Assembly (NCBI RefSeq): GCF_000755165.1
Contig: NC_025857.1
Span: forward strand, 1-64,000
Source of the DNA: Leishmania panamensis
Lineage: Eukaryota; Euglenozoa; Kinetoplastea; Trypanosomatida; Trypanosomatidae
Direction: 5' to 3'
Length of the DNA stretch: 64,000 bases
Shown: positions 40,834 to 50,528 of the stretch, one piece after another
Layout of the letters: each line of letters opens with the position of its first letter
Position numbering within the stretch: position 1 is the stretch's first letter
Notes under the pieces: model-generated
Told to the model about the DNA's origin: nothing
Databases searched by the model: none
What the model saw: the letters and a program-made list of their open reading frames with translations, nothing else
Program-made: the position numbers and the translations under genes

Positions 40834-42257
40834 TTCGTTTCTCTCCGGTACCTTTCTGGTCTCTTTTTTGCTTCCGCGCCAAGATGTGCTCATAGGACAG
40901 TGTAGGATACATACGCGGGTGGGCGGGTGCTCGGGCGCCCTCATGTGCGGTGGCATCGAGGGTGACAGAAGGGATTTCACTCCTTCACCACGACCACCTT
41001 TTCCCCTTTCCTTGCTCTTGCAGCGTCTAACGGCGTACGCACGTCGTGTTCGCCGTTCGCCCCGCACTTCTCCGGTGCCTGCGCCCGTGTGCACGGGGGC
41101 TCTTGTTGTGCGGTCTGCTGCAGCCTTTTTATATATTTATTTCGGCGTCTGCTTTGATGCTCAGCAGCGCTATACGGCGTATTGCGACTGTCGCTGCAGA
41201 GGCGCGCTATGGCCCGCCTAACAGTGGGTGTGTGGGTGGGTGTGATTGAAAGAGCATGACTAGTCGTGTCGATTGTTTGCTGCGCAAGGCAGGGCTCTCG
41301 AACGCGCGCTGCAACTCCAATTGCGCGTCACGCCCTCGCCGCCTTCTCCGAAAGGCTCTCTTTTCTGGTGTGACGTCAGTTCGTGTTCTCAAGAGATGCA
41401 TGTTTGCTGCTGCTGCTGCTGCTGCGTTACTTCTGGGGAATGCATGTACACGCATGTGTTGGCTGCGGCGGTGAGTTTTATGATCGCCTCTATGTCTGTC
41501 TGTGTGGTGCTCTCCAGGCCATCGATACTTAAGGTCTTAACTAACACATATTGGAATGTTTGTGGGGCCGAAAAGAATGCGGCAAATAAGAAAGAAACGC
41601 AAGCACGGAAGGATGGGAGGGCTCGGGAGATGTCGTTTGCCACGTTATCCTCCTTCCCTCTTCCTCTGCCGCCCGTTTCAGGATGCAACTCCGTGAGTCT
41701 TCTCCCTGAACTCGTACATGAGCCGCCGTCTCTCTCACTCACAACGAAGAAGGCAGCAGAGAGCCAAAGAAATGCGAGCGGCGAATGCACCTCTTGCACT
41801 GGTGGCGCCGGGGGTGAGTGTAGCGCGTGCCAACTCACTCCACAGCGACCTATTCGGAATGGGATTTGGAGGGCGAGTCAGCACGCCCCGTGTGGGTGCG
41901 TCTGTCTGCCAGCCGCAGTCTTGTGGGTGCAGGTGCGCGTCTTCTGTGATCACCGCCCGTTAGCGTTGATTCCCTCAAGCCACCACCACCCTACCCTGCA
42001 GACGCATCGCGTATAACGATAGTGATGCTACATGCATCCACACGCATCTGCCCCCACCTTCTCTCCTTTACCAACCTCTCGACCCTCACATTTTTGTGCG
42101 TTACACTTCTCCCTCTCTTCGTGACTGCTGCCGCCGGCTTTGCAGTCAGCACACACGCAGCCGTATTGGCGCTCACACATACTTGTCATCAGGGTGACAG
42201 CCGGGCCCTGCTAGTCGCCGGCGCCATCTCATCTTTTCTCGTTCTCACGCAGAGGCT
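40834..42257. other. Intergenic spacer
   Basis: 1.4 kb with a short TGC repeat at about 41406-41426 and a strong pyrimidine tract at about 42056-42120 ahead of the next gene. Overlapping frames (for example 41273-42016) are not protein-like. Confidence 0.6.
42056..42145 (+). promoter_or_regulatory. Predicted trans-splice acceptor for the APH-1-like gene
   Basis: The tract 42056-42120 is followed by AG at 42144-42145, giving a leader of about 110 bases. A second, shorter tract ends with AG at 42251-42252, which would leave only five bases before the ATG. Confidence 0.5.
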
Positions 42258-43637
42258 ATGGACTATACTCTGGCGTTGTGCATGAGCCTCCTCTATGCCC
42301 CACACACCGTCCTGTGCGGGCTGGCGCTGCTCTGGCAGCCCATCCTGCTGGTGATCAGCCTCCTCGCCTCCTTTGTTGCCTTTCTGCCACTTGTGATAAC
42401 GGGGCTAGTATTTCAGGCGCTGCGCTGGACCGGTACTGCGGACGTGTCCACTGCCGCGGGGGTGGTGGTGACTCACTTCGTTCTGCAAAATGTGGCCCGA
42501 GTTGGAGCGCTGAACTTGTGCTTGCGCGCCCAGCGACTCGGGTGGCATCATGGCTGCCTGCTGGTGCGTAGCCGGTTTCCTTTAGTGCCCCTGAGCATCG
42601 CCATTGGCGCCGGGTTCGCTACGACTTCGCTTCTTGCGAGTGGTGGCGTCCTTCTTGCGGAGGCTTGGGGAGTTGGAAGGGGTTTGAGTGAAGGTGGGCA
42701 CACCGCATCATCCTCGACTGCCGCTGCGCAGGAACTTGACTTTCTCGCTTCCAGCGGCAGCTGTGCGCGGCTTCCTCGGCTTGTACAGTCGTGCTTTCAG
42801 CAGACATTCTTCAGCTGCGGGCAGGTGGCGTGGACGGTGATGATGGGACAGGCGTACGCTGCGCTGTGGCCTCGGGATGTAGCCGTGGGCTTCTCGGAAC
42901 ATACAGCGTGCGCGAATGGTGCCGATGAACCCGCGACCCTCGGGGTTGAGATGGCGGCAGAAGCCGAGGAGCATGGCAGCGCACCTACGCCATGGGCACT
43001 GAGAGCGGAAGAAACTTTGCGGCAGGACTTCGCTGGGCTCCTGGTGGCGGATGAGGAATTTGCGCCGGTAGTTACAGACCACATGCCAGAAACTGCAGCT
43101 TACAGCTGGAGTAGTGGTCATGCGTCTTCCACTGCTCGGCCGAAGACGCGCGAGGAGGCCGAGGTAAACCAGTACTTGCCCTGCAGTGCTATGGGCTCTG
43201 AGAGCGGTGATGCGGGTGCGGTGGCTGACACAGTACCATCCGCGACACCATCCATGCGTGAAACGACGAGATCTTCCACTGTAAGGAAGCATCAGAACAC
43301 GCCATTGTCGCCGTCGCCGCCAGCCGGGGTGGTTGGGTGGCTTGTGGCTGACTCGGTACTCGCGCAGCGGCTGCCCACTGCTGTCCTCACCGGTGCTGCC
43401 GCCTTAGTTCTTCACTTGATATTTGTACTGCCACCTCTGACGACAATGGCAGCAGACTCGGCCTCTGCGCGGAACACGTTGATTCCTTCATCAGCCAGAC
43501 GCTCGAACAGTTGCCTCGTTGGCGTATCTCTACAGTGCATCGTAACAATTGTGTCACTGGTATGGGGGCTGTGGATTGTAGAGCTTGAACGTCACACTTC
43601 CACCTACATGCTTCTCCCATCATCGACACACCCGTGA
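42258..43637 (+). CDS. Divergent APH-1-like protein (gamma-secretase subunit candidate)
   Basis: A 459-residue polytopic protein with seven predicted hydrophobic spans, the topology of APH-1. Compared by eye with human APH-1A, the spans match in order: YAPHTVLCGLALLWQPILL with the first span and its Pro, HFVLQNVARVG with the LLQEVFRF helix, the PLSIAIGAGFATTSL span with the SGLSFGIISG span, a fifth span (SCFQQTFFSCGQVAWTVMMG) and the last span (TIVSLVWGLWIVE). Spans five and six align without gaps, but the two His residues important in APH-1 fall on Gln and Ala. About 150 hydrophilic residues are inserted between spans five and six. APH-1 scaffolds presenilin complexes in ER and endosomal membranes. 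The alternative is an unrelated seven-span protein. Confidence 0.62.
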   Translation: MDYTLALCMSLLYAPHTVLCGLALLWQPILLVISLLASFVAFLPLVITGLVFQALRWTGTADVSTAAGVVVTHFVLQNVARVGALNLCLRAQRLGWHHGCLLVRSRFPLVPLSIAIGAGFATTSLLASGGVLLAEAWGVGRGLSEGGHTASSSTAAAQELDFLASSGSCARLPRLVQSCFQQTFFSCGQVAWTVMMGQAYAALWPRDVAVGFSEHTACANGADEPATLGVEMAAEAEEHGSAPTPWALRAEETLRQDFAGLLVADEEFAPVVTDHMPETAAYSWSSGHASSTARPKTREEAEVNQYLPCSAMGSESGDAGAVADTVPSATPSMRETTRSSTVRKHQNTPLSPSPPAGVVGWLVADSVLAQRLPTAVLTGAAALVLHLIFVLPPLTTMAADSASARNTLIPSSARRSNSCLVGVSLQCIVTIVSLVWGLWIVELERHTSTYMLLPSSTHP

Positions 43638-45188
43638 GTGGGCCAACGTGCGTCGCAGCTTGCCGGATCGACAGTGTATACGAAGTGGTTCCTCTCACTT
43701 TCTGTGTCTTTGGCGAGTGGGTGTGGATTGGTCTGGGCGCTGCTGTTTCTGCTGATCTCGCCACTGGACCCTCTCTCCAACGCCCCCGCGTCACCAAGAC
43801 TGTCGCCCTCCACCTTGCTGCAATACGGTTGGGTGCGTGTTTGCTGGAGGTCTTCTTCCACGGAGTTGTACGGAAATCCTCGTCGTTGTGTGCACCATGC
43901 GGCATGTGGACTGCAAAATCGGGGGGCACCCGTGTCACTGCCTGGACTTTGCAGCAGGCGGTGATGTCAGTGTAGTGCGCAAGCGCATTCTCCGACGACT
44001 CGGTGCTCAGTCAGGGGGAGGGGTACCGAGGCATCTTGTCAAGGCTCGAAAGGGCCCCTTGCCCGCCCACTGGCCATGCGCATTCCTTTGCTTGTTTGTC
44101 TGCCCCATCATGCCGGGTCATTCCTGTTGGTCATCATCATCATCTCTCTCTCTCTTCGCTACTTCTTCCCTGCTGTCCGCGGCCTCTCTTCCTCATATGC
44201 CTGCACGCCTGCAACTTTCCCTTGAGCAGCAGACATCAGCGCTGGGCACCGCAGCGGTGTCATAGAGACTTTGAAAAGACTTCGAGTGCACTATCGGTAG
44301 AGCAGTGGACAAGGGCTTTTTACAGTAGCGCTCAAGCACACGTGGGTGTCGAGAAACACGCACGTGCACAGCAGAAGTGAAACCGACCACATACGCAAGC
44401 ACACTGATCATCCCCGTCGTCATATCTTCGTAAGTCAAAGGTGAGCACCACCACCTCTGCTCCTTCCTGTGCCGCCGGTGCGAAATACAGCGGAGCTCTA
44501 TCGCTCACACACACACACACACACACACATGCAGGCACACGGTGTTCTGGACTTCTCCCTTTGCTCGGTATTTCCTACGCCGCTACGTCCGTTCTCTGCC
44601 CACGCCGCTCCCCTGCCTTGCATCGCGTAGCCCGTGCCCCTCTATCGTGCGACATCGTGTTTTCCGCGTGTAACTCCTCGGTGGCACTTGCGATGCTGGG
44701 CGAGTGCGAAGTCTACTGGAGCGGAATACGTCATCGTGCAACGACCATAGCAAGCGGCATAGCCAAAGACACAAAGGGCGCTTTTCGCTGCAACCCGCCT
44801 TCTCCACTTTCCCTCACCTGCGAGGGCAGAGCTGCCACCTCGCTGCACGGCTGCTGCTCCGGTGCGCTTGCTGCTATTGCCTACATTCGTGCTGGGTAAT
44901 CGTAGCGCTAGCCCCTTGCGCAGACTCGCTGCGGCTACTCTGTGCAGCTGCGCTGACATCATTAGCACGACAGTTTCAGCTCTAGAAGAAATCGAGCCGC
45001 GCACTCACGCGGCTTACTGCAGTCGTTTGGAGAGGCTTGTGAAGGCACGCCACGGTGCGGGACGATAGTGACCTGTGTCCTGACGTTGTGGAACACGGAG
45101 AGTGAGGGGCGACCTATAGACGCATTGTATAGGCGCCCGCTCGTGGTGCAGGACTGGGTGCGTCGCTTTTTGAAGCCCCTCGTTTGCC
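43638..45188. other. Intergenic spacer
   Basis: 1.55 kb with an AC microsatellite. Several hydrophobic frames follow the APH-1-like stop in other phases; they are not needed to complete its seven spans and are taken as 3' UTR. No supported gene. Confidence 0.55.
44506..44529 (+). repeat. (AC)12 microsatellite
   Basis: Uninterrupted AC repeat in the spacer before the LRR gene. Confidence 0.9.
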
Positions 45189-48100
45189 ATGGAGACGCAG
45201 AGTGCGGCCAAGGGTGCCTCAAGGAGAAATGAGGTGGAAAAGGGCGCCGTACCCCAGGCGGAAGGGGGCATGATTGTCTCAGCCGCCGTGCCGTCAGCGT
45301 TGCGGTCGGCAATCAGCAAGCGGGGCGGCTTCACTCACAACAGCAGCGTTGACAGGTCCCTCGCTGGTGAGCCGAACAGCACCACTGCACTGTCGTCGTC
45401 CAGTTCGGCTTCCGCGAGGCTCTACAAGGATCCGTACGCAGCAGACCTCGGCCCGCGCGAAAGTTTGAAGGCGTCTCCTCACACAAGGGCGTCAAAGGCG
45501 TCGTACGGGAGTCCTGCCAGCTCTGTGAAGCGGGAATGGAAGACCGTTGCTGCAGCGATGACACAGTCGCCTCCGTCTCCCAGTGTAACAGCACCGCTGT
45601 TGGGCAACTCTGCCGCCGCTGCCTCCTCCGCAGCGTGCTCAACGGGCGAGTCACCCACAGGCTCGTCTGTGTGTAGTGGTGCTGAGTTCAATAGAGCACA
45701 CAAGAACCAAACGAGCATCAGGTGTCCTGCTTTACGTTCCAACACCGATGCTTTCGACGAATCTCCAGCCGCCGTCGCGGCGTCTCGGACATCCAACTCA
45801 CCGACTGCAGTGCTAGCGGAAGCAGTTGAGGTCTTGTGCGTCGAGCTGCCAGAAGTATCTCTTTCTCAAACTTCACGAATTGCCTCCGCTGCCGGGGGTG
45901 GGCGGCTGGAGGTGCGCATGCGAGGGCTGGTGGCGCTTCCCTGTCTGCACGTGCCGGCATCATCTACCCCACCATCCCTGGATGAGAAGGAAGCATCGGC
46001 TACGTCGTCGTCCGCTCACGGCAGCGGCGATGTCGTGGCCGGGCGTCTGCACGCTGTTAGTTTTCGGCAGAACGCAATCACCAGCCTCGTCGTCCAGTCT
46101 GCTCGCAGCACGTCGAGCCCGAAAGTCTCACCAATCACACCTCGCAGCTCCCCTCTGCGCTGCTACGCACACGTGTCCTCGCTTGATCTCACACACAACG
46201 CACTTGCATCGATCGCTGGGATCGATGCCCTGCGATGCCTGCGCTCGTTGCGTCTAGGGTTCAACAGACTCACTTCACTGGCGCCGCTCTGGGCGTCACC
46301 GTACGTAGCGGAGCTCGACGTGCTTGATGTGAGCTCAAATGCGCTGGCCGAGTTACTCTCCGCAGATGATGTGCACGCCTTGAAGAAGCACCATATTCGC
46401 ATCGTCACGCACCCCACGCAGGCGCACAGCACCGCCTGTGCCCACCGAAACAACAGTTCGAGCGGGCAGAAATATATGCAGCTGCGGGTGCTGTACGCAT
46501 CTAACAATCAAATTTGCGAGGTGCCAAGTGCCATCTACTCCTTTACGCAGCTAGCAGATCTGCGGCTGAACAACAATGTCATCAATCGTGTGCCGGACGG
46601 ATTTCCGGCGCGTGTGTGTTTGCCACTGCTGACGCGCGTGGAGCTGAGCATGAACGGACTCCCCTCAGCCGTGGTGGAGGCTGTGGCAGCGCGCGTTGAA
46701 GGGGCGCACCGTTTTCGCGGTGGCAGCGGCCCCTCTGCAGAGGCAAAGACTGCCGCCTTCTCTCCGTCCGCCTCCAGGACAGGGAACAGCGTCTCATCGG
46801 AAGAAATGAGGAAAGGCACTGAGCGCTGCACCGAGCGGAGTCGCGATCACCACTTACTCCGACCGGCTGGTGGCGAAGAAAAAGCCAGAGCACCGGCAGA
46901 CGAGGGCACTGGCGCGGCGGCCTCGGCCAGAGCTTCCGCCCCGTTCAAGCGGAAGGCTGCCGGCTCTCTGCCGCCCACGGCGCCTGTCATCACTACCGCA
47001 TCGGCACAGGAAGCAAAGCACCAAGACGCTGTCCAGTGCATAGCGGAGAACGTGTACAGTGTTGACCTCAATGTATGGGCTGCTGCGGTGCGTCGACGGC
47101 TTGAGGAGTTGCTGAGGAGATCATGTGACAGCGACGCGAGTGGCGCACTGAGTGCTACGCCAACGTGCTCCATGTACGAGCTTCTGGTGTCCCTCTCCGA
47201 CATTCTCAGCGGGAACAGCTGCGGCGGTGGCGCGACGACGCTGCCGCGCTATCGACGCCGTCTGACAACTACGGCCCGCACGATCGCATCACTTCTGCCG
47301 TGTCTGCCGTCGTGCTTCCTTGTCTACTACGAAGAGACCCAAGTGCGTTGCCCTCCTCTTCTTCTGCTCACCGGCGTCACCGCTTCTATGGCAGCAGACC
47401 AGAGCGAGCTGCTTCTCTACGAGGTGTTGGCCCTTCACATTGTGCAGAACTGCCTGTGCATGGTGAGGGGTGCCACCGGTGGGGTAAGTCAGCCGTATGC
47501 GAGATTCACGCCCTCCTCTCTGGCGCTGCATTCGCCTGAGCTCTCATCGCAACAAGCGTGTAGAGCCGAAAACAGCAGCGCGTCAGCCCTTTGTACCGAA
47601 GCGCCGGCGGCCAATCGTGCGAGCGGCAGTGAACCACCTCCGCGGCGGCCAAGTAACCCTAGAACCTCGCGACAGTTGAACTTTGCTGTGCCTCTGCAGG
47701 TTATCCATGTGATTGCTTGCCCCGAGGCTGCAGTCACCACCCACAACTCCACGTCGGCCTTGTGGGCATATCTGACCTGGCGGCAGCGCTGGGAAGCCGC
47801 CGTATCTCGTCGCCGGCTCCCGAGCAAGAGCTTCTATGTATGTGAGCTTGGGAAACAGCCGGCGGGCGCACATGCGTCACAATCACTGTCATCTGCAAAT
47901 CAACCATTCACGGCGGGAGAAAACTGCAACGGTACTCACGAGACCCCGAATCCTGCAGAGCCGCGGTCTCTTTACCCCTTCACTGTCAACACCCCCATCC
48001 CACGCGTACTGGAGTGGCGCCGGTTGAACGAGTACAGACCCGCGTCGTACTGTGCAGTACCGCCTGCCTGGGACCTCCTCTACGATCTGCTCCTCCGCTC

Positions 48101-48920
48101 CTCCTTGCCGGAGAGTACCGCGCCAAGTCAGCCGCGCGCACTTGCCATGCCGCCACCGTTGATTGGGGTGGGCAGCCGCGTGCACCACCCACGTGGCATT
48201 CCCGTCTCTCTCGCATGCGTGCTGCTGCGCGCCATTGAGTATCCGAACTGTACTGGGGCCCCAATAACGTTTGCATCGCCAATATCGCCGCTGCTGCGCT
48301 GGCCCACGCCAGGCACTGGTGGCTCTGCTGCCAGAGGGGCTCACAGCGGCACCTCTACTACCACCGCGCCCTACGCCCCTTGTGAGGACGTCATTCGCAG
48401 CGCCCTTCAGTGGCGCTACTACAGTCAGCAGCTGTGCAACCGCGTGGAGAGTGAAGTCAACAGTGTCGCCGCGGAGCAGGTGACGGTGTGCAACATGCCG
48501 CTGTACAGCGCTGAGGAAGTACTCCAGAGCCAGAAGAAAGCTGTTGCGGCGCTGAGCTCTCTGGGCCCACAATACACTCGCCTGCGCGGTTTACAGCGCA
48601 GGCAGAACGACGTCTCAGAGAAGCCACTCGAGAGCGCCGCCATTTCTAAGGAGGCTGCGTCTAACCTGCCCCTTGGGCGTTCCGCTTCAACGAAGCCGAG
48701 ATCGCAAGCGCTACGCTCTACTTCGAGCGCTGTGACGTCCTATTTCGCAGGGCCATGTGCGAGCGAGGCCATCACCACGCCGGATACGACCGCGTGGAGC
48801 CACGAAAGTGAAGCGATCGACACACCCGCAGTGCCGGTTGGCGCTGATCGCGGAAGCACGCCGACTGCAGGAGCAGATGCGGCGGGCGGCAAGGCAGATG
48901 AACTGGGCGGCATCAAATAA
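45189..48920 (+). CDS. Leucine-rich-repeat protein
   Basis: A 1243-residue protein from ATG 45189. The first 320 residues are Ser/Ala-rich and of low complexity. Residues about 328-500 contain leucine-rich repeats: SSLDLTHNALASI, RSLRLGFNRLTSL, DVLDVSSNALAEL, RVLYASNNQICEVPS and ADLRLNNNVINRVPD, with the LxxLxLxxN spacing of the SDS22/typical classes. An insert without repeats separates the third and fourth. The rest lacks a recognised domain; it includes helical stretches and a Ser/Ala/Thr-rich tail. LRRs make it a protein-binding scaffold. No signal peptide or membrane span is evident, so it is probably intracellular. Trypanosomatids have many such proteins, and an exact orthologue is not claimed. 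Confidence 0.85.
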   Translation: METQSAAKGASRRNEVEKGAVPQAEGGMIVSAAVPSALRSAISKRGGFTHNSSVDRSLAGEPNSTTALSSSSSASARLYKDPYAADLGPRESLKASPHTRASKASYGSPASSVKREWKTVAAAMTQSPPSPSVTAPLLGNSAAAASSAACSTGESPTGSSVCSGAEFNRAHKNQTSIRCPALRSNTDAFDESPAAVAASRTSNSPTAVLAEAVEVLCVELPEVSLSQTSRIASAAGGGRLEVRMRGLVALPCLHVPASSTPPSLDEKEASATSSSAHGSGDVVAGRLHAVSFRQNAITSLVVQSARSTSSPKVSPITPRSSPLRCYAHVSSLDLTHNALASIAGIDALRCLRSLRLGFNRLTSLAPLWASPYVAELDVLDVSSNALAELLSADDVHALKKHHIRIVTHPTQAHSTACAHRNNSSSGQKYMQLRVLYASNNQICEVPSAIYSFTQLADLRLNNNVINRVPDGFPARVCLPLLTRVELSMNGLPSAVVEAVAARVEGAHRFRGGSGPSAEAKTAAFSPSASRTGNSVSSEEMRKGTERCTERSRDHHLLRPAGGEEKARAPADEGTGAAASARASAPFKRKAAGSLPPTAPVITTASAQEAKHQDAVQCIAENVYSVDLNVWAAAVRRRLEELLRRSCDSDASGALSATPTCSMYELLVSLSDILSGNSCGGGATTLPRYRRRLTTTARTIASLLPCLPSCFLVYYEETQVRCPPLLLLTGVTASMAADQSELLLYEVLALHIVQNCLCMVRGATGGVSQPYARFTPSSLALHSPELSSQQACRAENSSASALCTEAPAANRASGSEPPPRRPSNPRTSRQLNFAVPLQVIHVIACPEAAVTTHNSTSALWAYLTWRQRWEAAVSRRRLPSKSFYVCELGKQPAGAHASQSLSSANQPFTAGENCNGTHETPNPAEPRSLYPFTVNTPIPRVLEWRRLNEYRPASYCAVPPAWDLLYDLLLRSSLPESTAPSQPRALAMPPPLIGVGSRVHHPRGIPVSLACVLLRAIEYPNCTGAPITFASPISPLLRWPTPGTGGSAARGAHSGTSTTTAPYAPCEDVIRSALQWRYYSQQLCNRVESEVNSVAAEQVTVCNMPLYSAEEVLQSQKKAVAALSSLGPQYTRLRGLQRRQNDVSEKPLESAAISKEAASNLPLGRSASTKPRSQALRSTSSAVTSYFAGPCASEAITTPDTTAWSHESEAIDTPAVPVGADRGSTPTAGADAAGGKADELGGIK

Positions 48921-50528
48921 CAAGCCGCTGCTGACGCAGTTTCGAGATTCTACCAGGTGGGTGATGAGAACACGGCTGTCAACGCATTTTCGGCTGCTGC
49001 GACGGTAGCGCAGAGGACTGACCTCACCTCGAGGGATCCCTAGTCTGTCTGTGAGAGCTAACGAGAGTGCTCAAGAGTAAGTTAATCTTTGTCGGTACGA
49101 TGAGCACGACTACGTGTGCGTGTGTGGGTGTGTGTGTGTAGGGGAGGGGGGTATGCCGCGGGCACATTTCATTTCTGAGAGTTCACAGGCGAGCGAACGA
49201 TCGCACAAATCTGAAGGGTCTGGCCTTCCTGCAGAGGCAGTGCACTAAAGCGACGCGCTGCAGAGTCGTGTTTGCTGGCGCATCTCCAAGCACGGCTGAG
49301 CGCATCTCCAAGCATGGCTGAGCGCATCTCCAAGCATGGCTGAGCGCATCTCCAAGCATGGCTGAGCACATCTTCGGGTACGACATCCCGACAACTTTCG
49401 CGACGACAAAGCGTCTCGCACCCACTTGTGTGGATATGCGCGCAGCACTGCGCAGACACCCGCTCCGTTGGGCGGGGTCGCCGCTGATAAACTTCCCCCA
49501 CCTTCTTTCTCTGCTACTTTTCGCTTCCTCCTCTCTACAAGCTTACCTCTCTCGCGACGGACGACGCTGAGGCTGCTCTTCTGCGGATGCCCTCTCACTC
49601 CCCCCCCCTCGTACAGAGACACTCACGTGTCTCGTCAGTGCGTCGGTGCCACATGGTGAGGTGCGCGTCCGAAGTACGGTGCACACCGTCCGCCTTTCTT
49701 CCAAAGCCCTCACATCTGCGGCGCTCTCTGTCTTCCGTGCTCTTCCCGCACCATCGGCAGCGACACGTTGGCGTGACCGCCTCTTCGAGAGAGGGATCGC
49801 GCGGCCAGACCAGAGAGGATGAGGGGGTGAGGGCACATACCCTCTGCATAACCACGCCTTACACGTGGGGGCACGTCTCTTGGGCCTGTCTTTCCCCTGC
49901 CCACAGATCCACCACACCCCTGTCTTGTGCCGCTGATCCTCGGCGCTCTTCTCCCGTGCACCCTCCCGCTTGTCTCCCTCCTCATTTACTGCCGCGTGTG
50001 AGCGTGTGCGTGCGGAAACGCCGCTGGCTCCAACGAAAGGCACACGTTAACATGATAATTTTGGGGGGCTGGCAGGTACCGCTCCCACTCTGCGCTTCTA
50101 CAGCCGCGGACAATTCTCGTCTCGTTCCCTGCTGTATCGCACCTGTGCCATCGCACGTGTGGGCAGGCATGTGCGTGGGTAGATCGGGAACGCTGGAGGT
50201 GTGAGTAGCAACCCCATGGCCCCCTCCTCCTGCCCCCTCGACTCACAACCCTCCTCTCCCCCGTGGTGTGACCGGGAACCCTCTGCTACTACCGCTATAG
50301 CCCTCTCCATACGTACCCCCTTGTGATCTCCTATCGCGTTTCCTGCGTCACCACCACCACCACCTTCGACCCCATCCCGCGCCTCTGCTCGGTCAGGGCA
50401 GTACCGCCCCAATGGGCGCTTGGACGAACCAAATCACGCGCAACTGCGGACTGTAACGCACGCGTCGTCGCGCACAATTTGCGCTGTCATCCTTCGGCGA
50501 GCCCCGTGGGAGTCATCGCGGCGCTCTC
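48921..50528. other. Intergenic spacer with tandem repeat
   Basis: 1.6 kb of low-complexity sequence with the 22-bp tandem repeat, a GT-rich patch near 49109-49140 and C-rich stretches at 50217-50262. Many short frames occur on both strands, none convincing. Confidence 0.6.
49278..49373 (+). repeat. 22-bp tandem repeat, four copies plus part
   Basis: Units begin at 49278, 49300, 49322 and 49344, with a partial fifth at 49366. The unit is gcgcatctccaagcatggct plus ga; only the first unit differs, by one base (cacggct). A period of 22 is not a multiple of three, so it is not coding. Confidence 0.95.

Noticed and set aside
43634..43975. Hydrophobic frame right after the APH-1-like stop, possibly a frameshifted extension
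   Set aside because: The seven spans needed for the family are already complete before the stop, and the downstream peptide has no matching block.
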